In this document: piece by piece, positions 25,235 to 33,078 of the stretch
Numbering within the stretch: the first letter of the stretch is position 1
How the letters are laid out: each line of letters begins with the position of its first letter
From: Fimbriimonadales bacterium
GTDB lineage: Bacteria > Armatimonadota > Fimbriimonadia > Fimbriimonadales > GBS-DC
DNA: 46,403 nt
Assembly (NCBI GenBank): GCA_026003075.1
Contig: BPGO01000015.1
Coordinates: 1 to 46,403, forward strand
Direction: 5' to 3'
Program-made: the position numbers and the translations under genes
The notes under the pieces: generated by a model
The model's database searches: none
What the model saw: only the letters and a program-made list of their open reading frames with translations
Told to the model about the DNA's origin: nothing

Positions 25235-26300
25235 TCTCCTCCTCCGAGCGCACTTCCAGTTTCCAGCCCGTGAGTTGCTCGGCGAGGCGTACATTCACGC
25301 CTCCGCGCCCAACTGCCTGACGCAGCTGATTATTCGGCACGACGACCAGCGCGCTTTTGTTCGCCTTGTCCAGAATGACACGGTTCACGCGGGCAGGGTT
25401 CAAAGCGTCGCGAATAAACTGTGCCGGGTCGCTGCTCCACTCGATGATATCGATATGTTCGCCGAAGAGCTCGTTCGTGATGGCTTGGACACGCATGCCG
25501 CGTTGCCCCAAGCATGCGCCGACGGCGTCCACCAGTGGGTTTTTGGAGTGCACGGCGATTTTGGTGCGTTCGCCAGGCTCGCGGGCAATCGCCTTGATTT
25601 CGACATCGCCGTTGGCGACTTCGGGGGCTTCCTGCGCCAGCAGGCGTGCGACCAGCAACGGCTCCGTGCGTGAGGCGATGACTTTCATATCGCGCAGACG
25701 CGGCTCACGCCCACGCTCCGTTGGTGGAATCTTTACCTCCAGCACCAACACCTTGATCGGCTGTCCGATTTCGTAAGTGTCGCGCGGACTCTGGTGCTTT
25801 TCTGGCAGCACCACTTCGATGCGTCCGTAGGAGAGCAACACTTTGGGACCGATGAATCGCTCGATCCGCGCGGTGATCACATCGCCGACACTGGCGTTCA
25901 GCTCGCGCAGGGCATGTTCGCGTTCTAACTCGCGCAGTCGCTGGGTGAGCACCTGAAAGGCGTTTTGCACGGCAATCCGTCCGAACTCTTCAATGGAAGC
26001 TTCCATTTGCACAGTGTCGCCTACTTCCAGCGCGGGGTTGAGCTTCTGTGCTTCTGCCAAAGCAATCTGGGTGTTTGGGTCGGTCACAACGCCTACGACT
26101 TCCTTCTCGACAAGAATACGAAAACAGTTGGGTCTATCGGGTGTGAACTGTGCTTGCACCCGCGCGTTCTGGGGCAGGTGCATTTGCTTCCGATACGCAT
26201 TTGCGAACGCGGTCTCCAGAGTCGCCAGCAGGTCGGCGTAGGGAATCCCACGCTCGCGCTCCAGTTGCTTCAATACTTCTACGATTTCGTTACATAGCAT
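25203..26300 (-). CDS. nusA: Transcription termination/antitermination factor NusA
   Basis: RNA polymerase-binding factor for pausing, termination and antitermination. The 365-residue product has the N-terminal domain (1-125), an S1 domain (about 130-200, GDVITARIERF), and two KH domains (about 200-345) including GACLGQRGMRVQAITNEL and VVPNNQLRQAVGRGGVNVRLAEQLTGW. There is no C-terminal acidic-repeat extension, as in many Gram-positive and thermophilic bacteria. rimP is not upstream; trkA occupies that side instead. A hairpin covers the leader (26306-26326). ylxR overlaps the 3' end. Confidence 0.95.
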   Translation of the reverse strand: MLCNEIVEVLKQLERERGIPYADLLATLETAFANAYRKQMHLPQNARVQAQFTPDRPNCFRILVEKEVVGVVTDPNTQIALAEAQKLNPALEVGDTVQMEASIEEFGRIAVQNAFQVLTQRLRELEREHALRELNASVGDVITARIERFIGPKVLLSYGRIEVVLPEKHQSPRDTYEIGQPIKVLVLEVKIPPTERGREPRLRDMKVIASRTEPLLVARLLAQEAPEVANGDVEIKAIAREPGERTKIAVHSKNPLVDAVGACLGQRGMRVQAITNELFGEHIDIIEWSSDPAQFIRDALNPARVNRVILDKANKSALVVVPNNQLRQAVGRGGVNVRLAEQLTGWKLEVRSEEEIAKAEKEKSA

Positions 26301-26305
26301 CGCGC

Positions 26306-26326
26306 ATACCCCCTTTAGGGGCGTAT
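26306..26326 (-). promoter_or_regulatory. Leader hairpin before nusA
   Basis: On the minus strand ATAC-G-CCCC, loop TAAA, GGGG-G-TAT forms an 8-pair stem with one mismatch that covers the AGGGGG ribosome binding site. It could modulate nusA translation. Confidence 0.35.
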
Positions 26327-26330
26327 CGGT

Positions 26331-26363
26331 TATAAAGAAAAGAGTGGGCAGAACCCCACTCTT
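26331..26363 (-). terminator. Intrinsic terminator after trkA
   Basis: On the minus strand AAGAGTGGG (26363-26355) pairs with CCCACTCTT (26348-26340), followed by TTTTCTTTAT. This is a standard hairpin plus T-run, between trkA and nusA. The end of the T-run also resembles the start of a TATAAC box that could serve nusA. Confidence 0.75.
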
Positions 26364-26396
26364 CTCTCATCCGTCGCCGCCCATGCAGAGTATACC

Positions 26397-27062
26397 CTAT
26401 CGCGCGGTGCCGCGCATGACGCGGGCGAGTTGCTTCTCGTGTTGCGGCGGGGTGAGCGCGACCACCGTGTCGCCTGGCTGCAGGATGAGATTCGCAAGCC
26501 CCAGCGTGAGTTGCCCGTTGCGAACCACCGCCGCCAAGAGCGTCTTGGGGGGGAGTTCAATTTCGCCAATGCTTTTGCCCGCAACCGGGGATTCGGGCGT
26601 GACTTCTGCCTCAATCACTTCGAGATCACCGCGCATAATCGCGCCGATGGGCAACACCTCGCCGTATTCCACTTCCTGTTCGAGGATATTGAAGATGAAG
26701 CGCGTGCTGCAGATGGTCTCGTGGATGCCCAATCGGAAAAAGAGCGATTCGTGGCGTGGGTCGCGCACGACGGCTAACACACGCTTGACTTTGAAAAAGT
26801 TTTGCGCGAGCTGGCTGACAATGAGATTATCTTCATCGTCGCCTGTAGCGGCGACCACCACATCGGCGCGGCGCGCCCCTGCTTCGTTCAGCACGCGCAC
26901 TTCGCACGCATCGCCGTACATGACGCGCTCGCCCAGCTCATCGGCTAAGTCCATCGCGCGTTTGCGGTTCTTTTCGATGAGTAGCACCTCGTAGCCGTGC
27001 TGGTGTAGCGCTTTCGTTAGGTGATAGCCGATATCGCCACCGCCTGCGATGATCACATACAT
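26397..27062 (-). CDS. TrkA-type potassium channel/transporter regulator
   Basis: Cytoplasmic RCK protein of 221 residues that gates a K+ uptake channel by NAD(H)/ATP binding. The N-terminal Rossmann domain has IIAGGGDIGYHL (4-15) and an acidic residue ending beta-2 (LLIEKNRKR). The TrkA-C domain (about 140-215) contains GKSIGEIELPPKTLLAAVVRNG. No membrane partner (TrkH/KtrB) is adjacent. A TATAAT box 10 nt before the ATG with an AGGAG between gives a very short leader. Confidence 0.88.
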   Translation of the reverse strand: MYVIIAGGGDIGYHLTKALHQHGYEVLLIEKNRKRAMDLADELGERVMYGDACEVRVLNEAGARRADVVVAATGDDEDNLIVSQLAQNFFKVKRVLAVVRDPRHESLFFRLGIHETICSTRFIFNILEQEVEYGEVLPIGAIMRGDLEVIEAEVTPESPVAGKSIGEIELPPKTLLAAVVRNGQLTLGLANLILQPGDTVVALTPPQHEKQLARVMRGTAR

Positions 27063-27072
27063 AGCAGCTCCT

Positions 27073-27078
27073 ATTATA
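27073..27078 (-). promoter_or_regulatory. -10 box (TATAAT) for trkA
   Basis: TATAAT on the minus strand, followed by AGGAGCTGCT and the ATG at 27062. The leader, if any, would be only a few bases long. Confidence 0.5.
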
Positions 27079-27109
27079 CCGCGTCGTTGGGGGCGTGGAG
27101 TGCATGCGT

Positions 27110-28462
27110 TTACTGAGAGAAGTCGCCATCCCCATGCGGCTTGGTCGGGATTGGCAGCATCAGGGCTTGTGCGAATCGCTCCATCGCCTCGCGTGCGCGC
27201 TGAAGTTTCAGCTGACGGCGCAGGTCGCGGTCTTTGGGGGCGTCTTCGGGGTCGGGCAGTAGTCCCCAGTTCGCGTTCATCGGCGGGAAGTCTTTATGCG
27301 GATAGGTGCTGATGTAGTGCAGCAAGGAGCCGATGACCGTCTCGCGTGGGGGCGCGACGGTAGGTTTGCCCAGCGCCAGACGCGCAGCGTTGATGCCTGC
27401 AATAATCCCCGACGCCGCCGACTCGATATACCCCTCGACGCCCACCAGCTGTCCCGCGAAAAATAGTTTGCCATCCTCGCAGAATTGCAAGGTGCGCTGC
27501 AGGAGGCGGGGCGAGTCTAAGTAGGTATTGCGATGCACCACGCCGTAGCGCACAAACTCCGCGTTTTCCAAGCCGGGCACAAGTCGGAACACGCGCTTTT
27601 GTTCGCCCCACTTCATGCGGGTCTGGCATGCGACGAGGCTGTAGAGCGTGCGCTCGTTGTTCTCTGGGCGCAACTGCAGCACGGCGTAAGGACGCTTGCC
27701 GGTGCGGGGGTCAATCAGCCCCACGGGCTTGAGCGGTCCGAAGCGGAGGGTGTCTTTGCCCCGCGCGGCGAGTTCCTCCAACGGCACGCAGCCCTCAAAG
27801 AAGCGAGTGTCCTCGAAATCGTGCAGCGGCGTGAGTTCCGCTTCTCGGATCGCCTGCCAGAAGCGTTCGTATTCCTCCTTGGTGAAGGGGCAGTTGATGT
27901 AAGCAGGGTCGCCTTTTTCGCGACGGCTCCCGAAAAAGACCTTTTCGTAGTCGATGGTGCTGGCGTCCACGATGGGCGACACGGCGTCGTAAAAATAGAG
28001 ATGTTGCTTCCCGGTGATGCGGGCAATCTCGCTGGCTAAAGCATCGGAAGTGAGCGGTCCGGTGGCGATAATCAGGGGTCGGTCGTCCGGGATTTGAGTG
28101 ACTTCCTCGCGCACGACTTCGATCAAGGGGTGCAGTTCGATACGCGCTGTGATGGCTTGGGCAAACGGCTCGCGCTCGACGGCTAACGCCTCGCCCGCAG
28201 GCACAGCGAACTCACGCGCCGTGGGGATGACCAGCGAGCCGAGCCGTTCCATCTCCCACTTGAGCTGCCCTGCAGGGGTGGTTGGCAAGAGCGACTTGAA
28301 CGAGTTGGAGCAGACCAGCTCGGCGAGCCAGCCTGTTTTGTGGGCGGGAGTGCTGCGTTTGGGGCGCATTTCATAGAGGCGCACAGGGACGCCGAGCCGA
28401 GCAGCAGCCCACGCTGCCTCCACTCCGGCGAACCCGCCGCCGATAATCGTCACGCGCGGCAT
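27110..28462 (-). CDS. trmFO: Folate-dependent tRNA uracil-54 methyltransferase
   Basis: Flavoprotein that forms 5-methyluridine at position 54 of tRNA using methylene-tetrahydrofolate. The 450-residue protein has FAD-binding VTIIGGGFAGVEAAWAAA (3-20), YEMRP (about 30-34), LVCSNSFKS (near 49-57), and GQLVGVEGYIESAASG in the C-terminal half. Length and motifs match the TrmFO family. The ATG is 9 nt after TATAAT, so the mRNA is leaderless or nearly so. It diverges from miaA across 32 bases; both encode tRNA-modification enzymes. Confidence 0.95.
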   Translation of the reverse strand: MPRVTIIGGGFAGVEAAWAAARLGVPVRLYEMRPKRSTPAHKTGWLAELVCSNSFKSLLPTTPAGQLKWEMERLGSLVIPTAREFAVPAGEALAVEREPFAQAITARIELHPLIEVVREEVTQIPDDRPLIIATGPLTSDALASEIARITGKQHLYFYDAVSPIVDASTIDYEKVFFGSRREKGDPAYINCPFTKEEYERFWQAIREAELTPLHDFEDTRFFEGCVPLEELAARGKDTLRFGPLKPVGLIDPRTGKRPYAVLQLRPENNERTLYSLVACQTRMKWGEQKRVFRLVPGLENAEFVRYGVVHRNTYLDSPRLLQRTLQFCEDGKLFFAGQLVGVEGYIESAASGIIAGINAARLALGKPTVAPPRETVIGSLLHYISTYPHKDFPPMNANWGLLPDPEDAPKDRDLRRQLKLQRAREAMERFAQALMLPIPTKPHGDGDFSQ

Positions 28463-28471
28463 GTCAACCGA

Positions 28472-28477
28472 ATTATA
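28472..28477 (-). promoter_or_regulatory. -10 box (TATAAT) of trmFO, divergent with miaA
   Basis: TATAAT on the minus strand ends 9 nt before the ATG at 28462. The 32-base gap must also hold the miaA promoter on the other strand; TATACC at 28475-28480 is the only candidate there. Confidence 0.5.
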
Positions 28478-28494
28478 CCCTGTAAACGGGTATC

Positions 28495-29439
28495 ATGCCA
28501 ATTGCTAATCCAATCGTGCAGCCCCTGATTGTGATTCTCGGTCCCACAGCAACGGGTAAAACCGAAGTGGGTATTCTGCTGGCAGAGCGCTTGGACGGCG
28601 AGATTATCTCCGCCGACTCGAGCGCGGTCTACCGTGGGCTGGATATCGGTTCCGCCAAGCCCTCGCCTGAAGAACAGCAGCGTGTGCGCTTCCACCTCAT
28701 CGATGTAGCCGATCCCGACGAGGTGTTTACCGCCGCAAGGTTTCGCGAACTGGCCTTACAGGCAATAGACGCGATTCGTCAGCGGGGCAAGCGAGTGCTG
28801 ATTGTCGGGGGCACAGGATTATATCTGCGGGTGTTGTTGCATGGGTTTAGCCTTGCGCCGCCACCTGCCGACCCAGAGGTGCGCGCCCGTTGGAAAGCCG
28901 AGGTGGAGCGCGTTGGTGCGCCAGCCCTCCACGAACGCCTGCAACAGATTGACCCCATCGCCGCCTCGCGCATTCATCCCAACGATGCCGTGCGTATCAC
29001 GCGCGCCTTCGAAGTGTATGAAATGACGGGCGTCCCCATCAGCCAGTGGCAGCAACACGCCGCAGCTGAGATGCCCGCCCTCAAAATCGGACTCACGATG
29101 CCGCGTGAACTGCTCTATCAGCGTATCGACCAGCGCGTCGACCAGATGATCGCGCGGGGAATGCTGCAAGAGGTACAGAATCTGTTGCAAAAGGGGTATA
29201 ATCCTGCGCAACCTGCCCTGAAGGGGTTGGGCTACCGCCACCTCATCGGGTATATTCAAGGGCGCATCGGTTGGGATGAGGCGGTGCGACTCTGGAAACG
29301 CGATACACGGCGGTTCGCAAAGCGTCAGATGACTTGGTTCCGCAGAGAACCAGGCGTCCGATGGATTGACGCCAGTCAAGGGAGTGAAAAAACTGCTGAG
29401 ACGATTCATACACTGCTAATGGAGCAGGGAGGTTTCTAA
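28495..29439 (+). CDS. miaA: tRNA dimethylallyltransferase
   Basis: Transfers a dimethylallyl group to A37 of tRNAs reading UNN codons. The 314-residue protein has the P-loop GPTATGKT (16-23), [17 protein letters not shown] (about 41-57; family members normally have Gln where Ala stands in this loop), and [11 protein letters not shown] near 100-110. hfq follows after one base, an arrangement known in many bacteria. There is no ribosome binding site before the ATG, so translation may be leaderless. Confidence 0.94.
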   Translation: MPIANPIVQPLIVILGPTATGKTEVGILLAERLDGEIISADSSAVYRGLDIGSAKPSPEEQQRVRFHLIDVADPDEVFTAARFRELALQAIDAIRQRGKRVLIVGGTGLYLRVLLHGFSLAPPPADPEVRARWKAEVERVGAPALHERLQQIDPIAASRIHPNDAVRITRAFEVYEMTGVPISQWQQHAAAEMPALKIGLTMPRELLYQRIDQRVDQMIARGMLQEVQNLLQKGYNPAQPALKGLGYRHLIGYIQGRIGWDEAVRLWKRDTRRFAKRQMTWFRREPGVRWIDASQGSEKTAETIHTLLMEQGGF

Positions 29440-29440
29440 G

Positions 29441-29707
29441 ATGCCGAAAGCGATTAATTTGCAGGATATGTTTTTGAATCAGGTGCGCAAGGAAGGGATC
29501 GGCGTGACGATCTACCTGAACGGTGGTTTGCAACTGCGTGGGACCGTGCGCGGCTTCGACGCGTTTACCGTACTCTTGGAAAGCCCCGGCAAACCCGTCC
29601 AGCTGGTCTACAAGCACGCGATCACCTCGATTGTGCCCTCGCGCCCGGTGCCCGGTTATGGTCCGTCAGGACGAGCTGCCCAGCAGGAGCCTGAGTTCGA
29701 GGAGTAA
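29441..29707 (+). CDS. hfq: RNA chaperone Hfq
   Basis: Sm-fold RNA chaperone for sRNA-mRNA pairing, 88 residues. It has [14 protein letters not shown] (6-19), the Sm1 region [19 protein letters not shown], and the Sm2 motif YKHAI (57-61). A short acidic C-terminal tail follows (EPEFEE). GGGAGG precedes the ATG, and the gene starts one base after the miaA stop. Hfq implies sRNA regulation in this organism, though no sRNA was seen in the window. Confidence 0.95.
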   Translation: MPKAINLQDMFLNQVRKEGIGVTIYLNGGLQLRGTVRGFDAFTVLLESPGKPVQLVYKHAITSIVPSRPVPGYGPSGRAAQQEPEFEE

Positions 29708-30533
29708 TTCGCTCCGTTTTTTCAAGCTGCAGGGCGCAGGCAACGATTTTGTGCTGCTGGATACTTTGTTGCAGCCGTTGCCAAGCGCGCACGGGGCGTT
29801 GTTGGCGCGCCGTTTATGTGACCGCAGGTTTGGCGTCGGCGCGGATGGGCTGTTGCTGGTAGAGCCGTCGCAGGTTGCGGACTATCGGATGCGCATCCTC
29901 AACGCAGACGGCTCAGAAGCGACGATGTGCGGCAACGGCATCCGTTGTTTCGCCCGCTACCTCTGGGACACCTATTCGCTCGCGACGGATTGCCTTACGA
30001 TCGAGACCGGGGCAGGCGTACGGCGCGTCTATCGGGGTCAGGGGAACCTCCTGACGGTGGAAATGGGCAGCCCGCGCTTGCGGGAGTTGTCTTGCTCCCC
30101 GACGCTGGGAACGAGCGAGTTAAGCGGTGTGGAAATACTGGCGTTCCGTGCTGTCCACACGGGAGCGCCTCACCTGGTGCTGTTCGTGCATGATGTTGAA
30201 CAATTCCCCTTAGAAACGGTGGGACCTGCGTTGGAGTATCACCCTGATTTCCCTGACCGCACGAATGTTTCTGTGGCGCAGGTAGAGAACCTCACGCAGG
30301 CGCGAGCGCGTGTGTGGGAGCGGGGCGCAGGGGCGACGCTGGCTTGCGGCACGGGCGCATGCGCGATTGTCGTGGCAGGGGCACTGCACGGGCTTTTGGG
30401 ACGCAAGGCGACGGTTCGGATGCATGGCGGCGATTTGCAAGTGGAATGGCGTGAGGACGACACGCTCTGGCTCACGGGCGATGCCACACTGGTGTTTGAG
30501 GGGATGTGGCGTACGGATGCGCCCATAGAGTAG
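29658..30533 (+). CDS. dapF: Diaminopimelate epimerase
   Basis: Converts LL- to meso-diaminopimelate for lysine and peptidoglycan synthesis. It has [15 protein letters not shown], the first catalytic Cys in [22 protein letters not shown], and the second catalytic Cys in [15 protein letters not shown]. The start is uncertain: the family normally begins just before [10 protein letters not shown], but no ATG, GTG or TTG lies there. ATG 29658, used here, overlaps hfq by 50 nt and adds about 20 unconserved residues with no ribosome binding site. An AGGAG sits at the hfq stop, in the right place for a start at a non-standard codon. It converges with ftcD, 2 nt apart. Confidence 0.88.
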   Translation: MVRQDELPSRSLSSRSNSLRFFKLQGAGNDFVLLDTLLQPLPSAHGALLARRLCDRRFGVGADGLLLVEPSQVADYRMRILNADGSEATMCGNGIRCFARYLWDTYSLATDCLTIETGAGVRRVYRGQGNLLTVEMGSPRLRELSCSPTLGTSELSGVEILAFRAVHTGAPHLVLFVHDVEQFPLETVGPALEYHPDFPDRTNVSVAQVENLTQARARVWERGAGATLACGTGACAIVVAGALHGLLGRKATVRMHGGDLQVEWREDDTLWLTGDATLVFEGMWRTDAPIE

Positions 30534-30535
30534 GG

Positions 30536-31440
30536 TCAAGGTTCGTGGCGTGAAACGATTTGCCGTGCCTCTATTTGTGTCAACCCCAACGCGGACTGGA
30601 GTGCGCGCGCCGCATCGTCTGCAGAGAGGACGCCGATGAGTTCGGTCGCGGCGATTTCTGCTCCCAGCGCATGTGCCATCGCCCGTACGGTTTCCGTCAC
30701 GCGGAACAGGTCGGTTGCCTCCGTTTGCGTGATGTTGAGCGACACCTGCGCGACGCCACGAGTGGGGAGCCATAGTCCTAATGCGCGAACCCCTCGGAGG
30801 GCAGGGTTGGCGTCGCGCTCAGCGCGGATTTGGCGGGCAATTTGCCGCGCGATGGCAACATCGGGCGGGTGTAGGTTGAGATTAAACGCAATCAGCGGGT
30901 CGCGCACCCCCATAATCGTTGCGCCCGCGGTGGGGTGGAGGCGCTTGGGACCGAAGTCGGGTTCGCGCTCGCCTGTGAGCCGCTTTCCGATCCAGCCTTC
31001 GAACTCGCCTTTGCGCAGGGTAGGGAGGTCGCGTGGGCGCCCCTCACGGGCGGAATACTCGTATAGGTAGACTGGCACGCGCAGTCGCCGTGCAAAACTT
31101 TTCGCTACACGATACGAGAACGCCACTGCTTGCTCGCGCATTAGTCCCGCAAGGGGCACAAACGGAACCACATCCACGGCGCCGATGCGTGGATGCGCTC
31201 CCCGATGGCGGTTCAGGTCGATATGCGCGATTGCAACAGCCGCTGCCCGGAGCACCGCGCGTTTCACCTGCGCCGGCGTCCCCGAAAACGCCAGCACCAT
31301 TCGATGGTGATCGTAGTCCCACGAGAGATGGTGGAGTTGCACGCCCGCGCTGGCTGCGGCGTCTGCTATCGCCTGGATCGTCGCCTCGTTACGCGTCCCT
31401 CGGAGAAGTTGGGCACACATAACACCCGCGCACCTGCCAT
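30536..31440 (-). pseudogene. Formiminotransferase-like gene with apparent frameshift
   Basis: Homologue of the formiminotransferase domain (FtcD/FTCD N-terminal part), which moves a formimino group from formiminoglutamate to tetrahydrofolate. ATG 31440 gives MAGARVLCVPNFSEGR, the correct family N-terminus, but this frame then loses similarity. The frame starting at 31420 resumes it with RNEATIQAIADAAA and continues through RHRGAHPRIGAVDVVPFVPL to the stop at 30536. The junction is near 31391-31392, where one base is missing or two are extra. Sequencing error, recent mutation or a programmed shift are all possible. The ATG at 31440 is 6 nt after TATAAT, which supports it as the ancestral start. 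Confidence 0.8.
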
Positions 31441-31446
31441 AGCAAG

Positions 31447-31452
31447 ATTATA
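31447..31452 (-). promoter_or_regulatory. -10 box (TATAAT), leaderless formiminotransferase promoter
   Basis: TATAAT on the minus strand with 6 nt to the ATG at 31440. It is 15 bases from a divergent TATACT box, so the two promoters overlap. Confidence 0.6.
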
Positions 31453-31467
31453 CTGCGCTTGAACAGG

Positions 31468-31473
31468 TATACT
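31468..31473 (+). promoter_or_regulatory. -10 box (TATACT), leaderless beta-CASP gene promoter
   Basis: TATACT is followed by 7 nt (CGCCTCC) and the ATG at 31481. No ribosome binding site is present. Confidence 0.55.
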
Positions 31474-31480
31474 CGCCTCC

Positions 31481-32866
31481 ATGAGCCTAACGCTCACCTT
31501 TCTGGGCGCCGCCGGTGTGGTGACGGGCAGCAAGTACCTGCTGAGCGTTGCGGGAGACCACTACCTCATCGATTGTGGGTTGTTTCAAGGCGCAAGCGAA
31601 TGGAAGGCACGCAACTGGGAGCCGCTGCCGATAGACCCCAGCCGTATTCGCGCAGTGCTGCTGACCCATGCGCATATCGACCATTCAGGCTATCTGCCCC
31701 GCCTCGTGGCGCAGGGGTTCCGAGGCGCAATCTACGCCACGGAAGCCACATGTGCGCTTTTGGAAATTATGTTGCTGGACTCTGCCAAGCTACAGGAGCA
31801 GGACGCCGAATACGCCAATCGCAAGGGCTACAGTCGCCATCAGCCTGCCCTACCGCTCTACACGACCGAAGATGCGGAAGCCTGTTTGGAGTACCTGCGC
31901 CCGATGCCTTTCCACGCGATGTTGACTCTGGATGCACTGCGCGTGTTCTACTACCCGATGGGGCATATTCTCGGCTCCGCCGCGATCGAAATCCAGCTGC
32001 CGAACGACCGACGCCTGCTCTTTTCCGGAGACATCGGACGCTATGAAGACCCCATCATGCGCCCGCCAACGGAGTTCCCTGCTGGAGCCGACTATATCGT
32101 GATGGAATCGACCTACGGCGATCGCCGCCATGAGGAGACCCCCGTCGAAGCCGTTATCACCGAGGCGATTGAGTATATCCTGAACACGCAGGGTGTGCTT
32201 TTAGTGCCTGCGTTCGCGGTGGGGCGTGTGCAATTGCTATTGCACCACCTGCGCCGTCTCCAAGAGAGCGGACGCATTCCGCCCCTGCGCGTCTATGTGG
32301 ACAGCCCCATGGCACAGGATGCGACCCAGCTCTATTGTCGTTTTACGGACGACCTAAACATGGAAACCAGTGCAGGCGGTGAGTGCGAAGGGCAACTGCC
32401 CCTCTATTGCTACCATACTCAGTTCGTGCAAAGTGTTTCTCAGTCGAAGTCGCTCAACGCGCAGCCCGGTCCGATGGTAATTATCTCCGCCAGCGGGATG
32501 TGTACAGGGGGACGGATTCTGCATCACCTCAAGGCGCGTCTGCCCGACCGCAGAAACGCCGTGCTGTTTGTCGGGTATCAGTCCGAGGGCACGCGCGGAC
32601 GAATGCTCTTGGATGGCGCGCCCGAAATCGTGATTCACGGCGAGAAGGTGGCGGTTCACGCGCGTATTTTTCACTCATCCGCGCTCTCAGCGCACGCAGA
32701 CCAGGCGGAACTGCTCCGCTGGCTAAGCGCGATACAGGTGACGCCGCGACAATTGTTGCTCACGCACGGCGAGCCGCTTGCCCGAGAAACACTACGCAAA
32801 CTCATCTCCGAGCAGCGTGGCTGGAACGCACACCTGCCCCAGTATGGCGAAACGATTTCGTTATAG
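31481..32866 (+). CDS. Metallo-beta-lactamase/beta-CASP RNA nuclease-like protein
   Basis: Predicted zinc-dependent ribonuclease of the beta-CASP group (YSH1/RNase J relatives), 461 residues. The MBL core shows LTHAHIDHSG (61-70), a His in MGHILGSAAIEI (about 160-171), and FSGDIG. The beta-CASP insertion covers roughly 215-385 with VPAFAVGRVQLLLHHL and SASGMCTGGRILHHL. The RMMBL-type C-terminus includes HSSALSAHADQAELLRWL. It probably cleaves RNA in the cytoplasm; the exact substrate is unknown. It is divergent from the formiminotransferase with overlapping promoters. Confidence 0.92.
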   Translation: MSLTLTFLGAAGVVTGSKYLLSVAGDHYLIDCGLFQGASEWKARNWEPLPIDPSRIRAVLLTHAHIDHSGYLPRLVAQGFRGAIYATEATCALLEIMLLDSAKLQEQDAEYANRKGYSRHQPALPLYTTEDAEACLEYLRPMPFHAMLTLDALRVFYYPMGHILGSAAIEIQLPNDRRLLFSGDIGRYEDPIMRPPTEFPAGADYIVMESTYGDRRHEETPVEAVITEAIEYILNTQGVLLVPAFAVGRVQLLLHHLRRLQESGRIPPLRVYVDSPMAQDATQLYCRFTDDLNMETSAGGECEGQLPLYCYHTQFVQSVSQSKSLNAQPGPMVIISASGMCTGGRILHHLKARLPDRRNAVLFVGYQSEGTRGRMLLDGAPEIVIHGEKVAVHARIFHSSALSAHADQAELLRWLSAIQVTPRQLLLTHGEPLARETLRKLISEQRGWNAHLPQYGETISL

Positions 32867-32891
32867 GGTACACTCTGCGCGGGGCAGTGAG

Positions 32892-33029
32892 ATGCGAATT
32901 CTGTATCTGATTCTACGGATATTAGGCGACCTTCGTGCGTTGCGTTCGGGACGGTTGCCGCAGCGCATCCTGTGGCGTAGCACGCGGAATCTGCTCTGGC
33001 GGTTCGGCAGGCGACGACGCTGGTGGTAA
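32892..33029 (+). CDS. Small basic protein, 45 residues
   Basis: Not recognised with certainty. MRILYLILRILGDLRALRSG is followed by an Arg-rich, Trp-containing C-terminus ending RRRWW. The composition (amphipathic helix plus about 12 Arg) resembles small basic proteins seen in many bacteria. GGGGCAGTGAG precedes the ATG, and a TACACT box lies near 32869-32874. It sits in the 212-base gap between the beta-CASP gene and a dockerin protein gene. It could be chance coding. Confidence 0.45.
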   Translation: MRILYLILRILGDLRALRSGRLPQRILWRSTRNLLWRFGRRRRWW

Positions 33030-33035
33030 ATGGTG

Positions 33036-33041
33036 TATAAT
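33036..33041 (+). promoter_or_regulatory. -10 box for the duplicated-domain dockerin gene
   Basis: TATAAT, 37 nt before the ATG at 33079, with AAGGAGG at 33063-33069. A normal leader is predicted. No obvious -35. Confidence 0.5.
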
Positions 33042-33078
33042 ACAAGCAGGCAACTCTGCCGAAAGGAGGCTTTTAGTG

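Noticed and set aside
29197..29202. TATAAT inside miaA, possible internal hfq promoter
   Set aside because: A perfect -10 but with no -35 and about 240 bases from hfq, which is one base from miaA. Left as chance.
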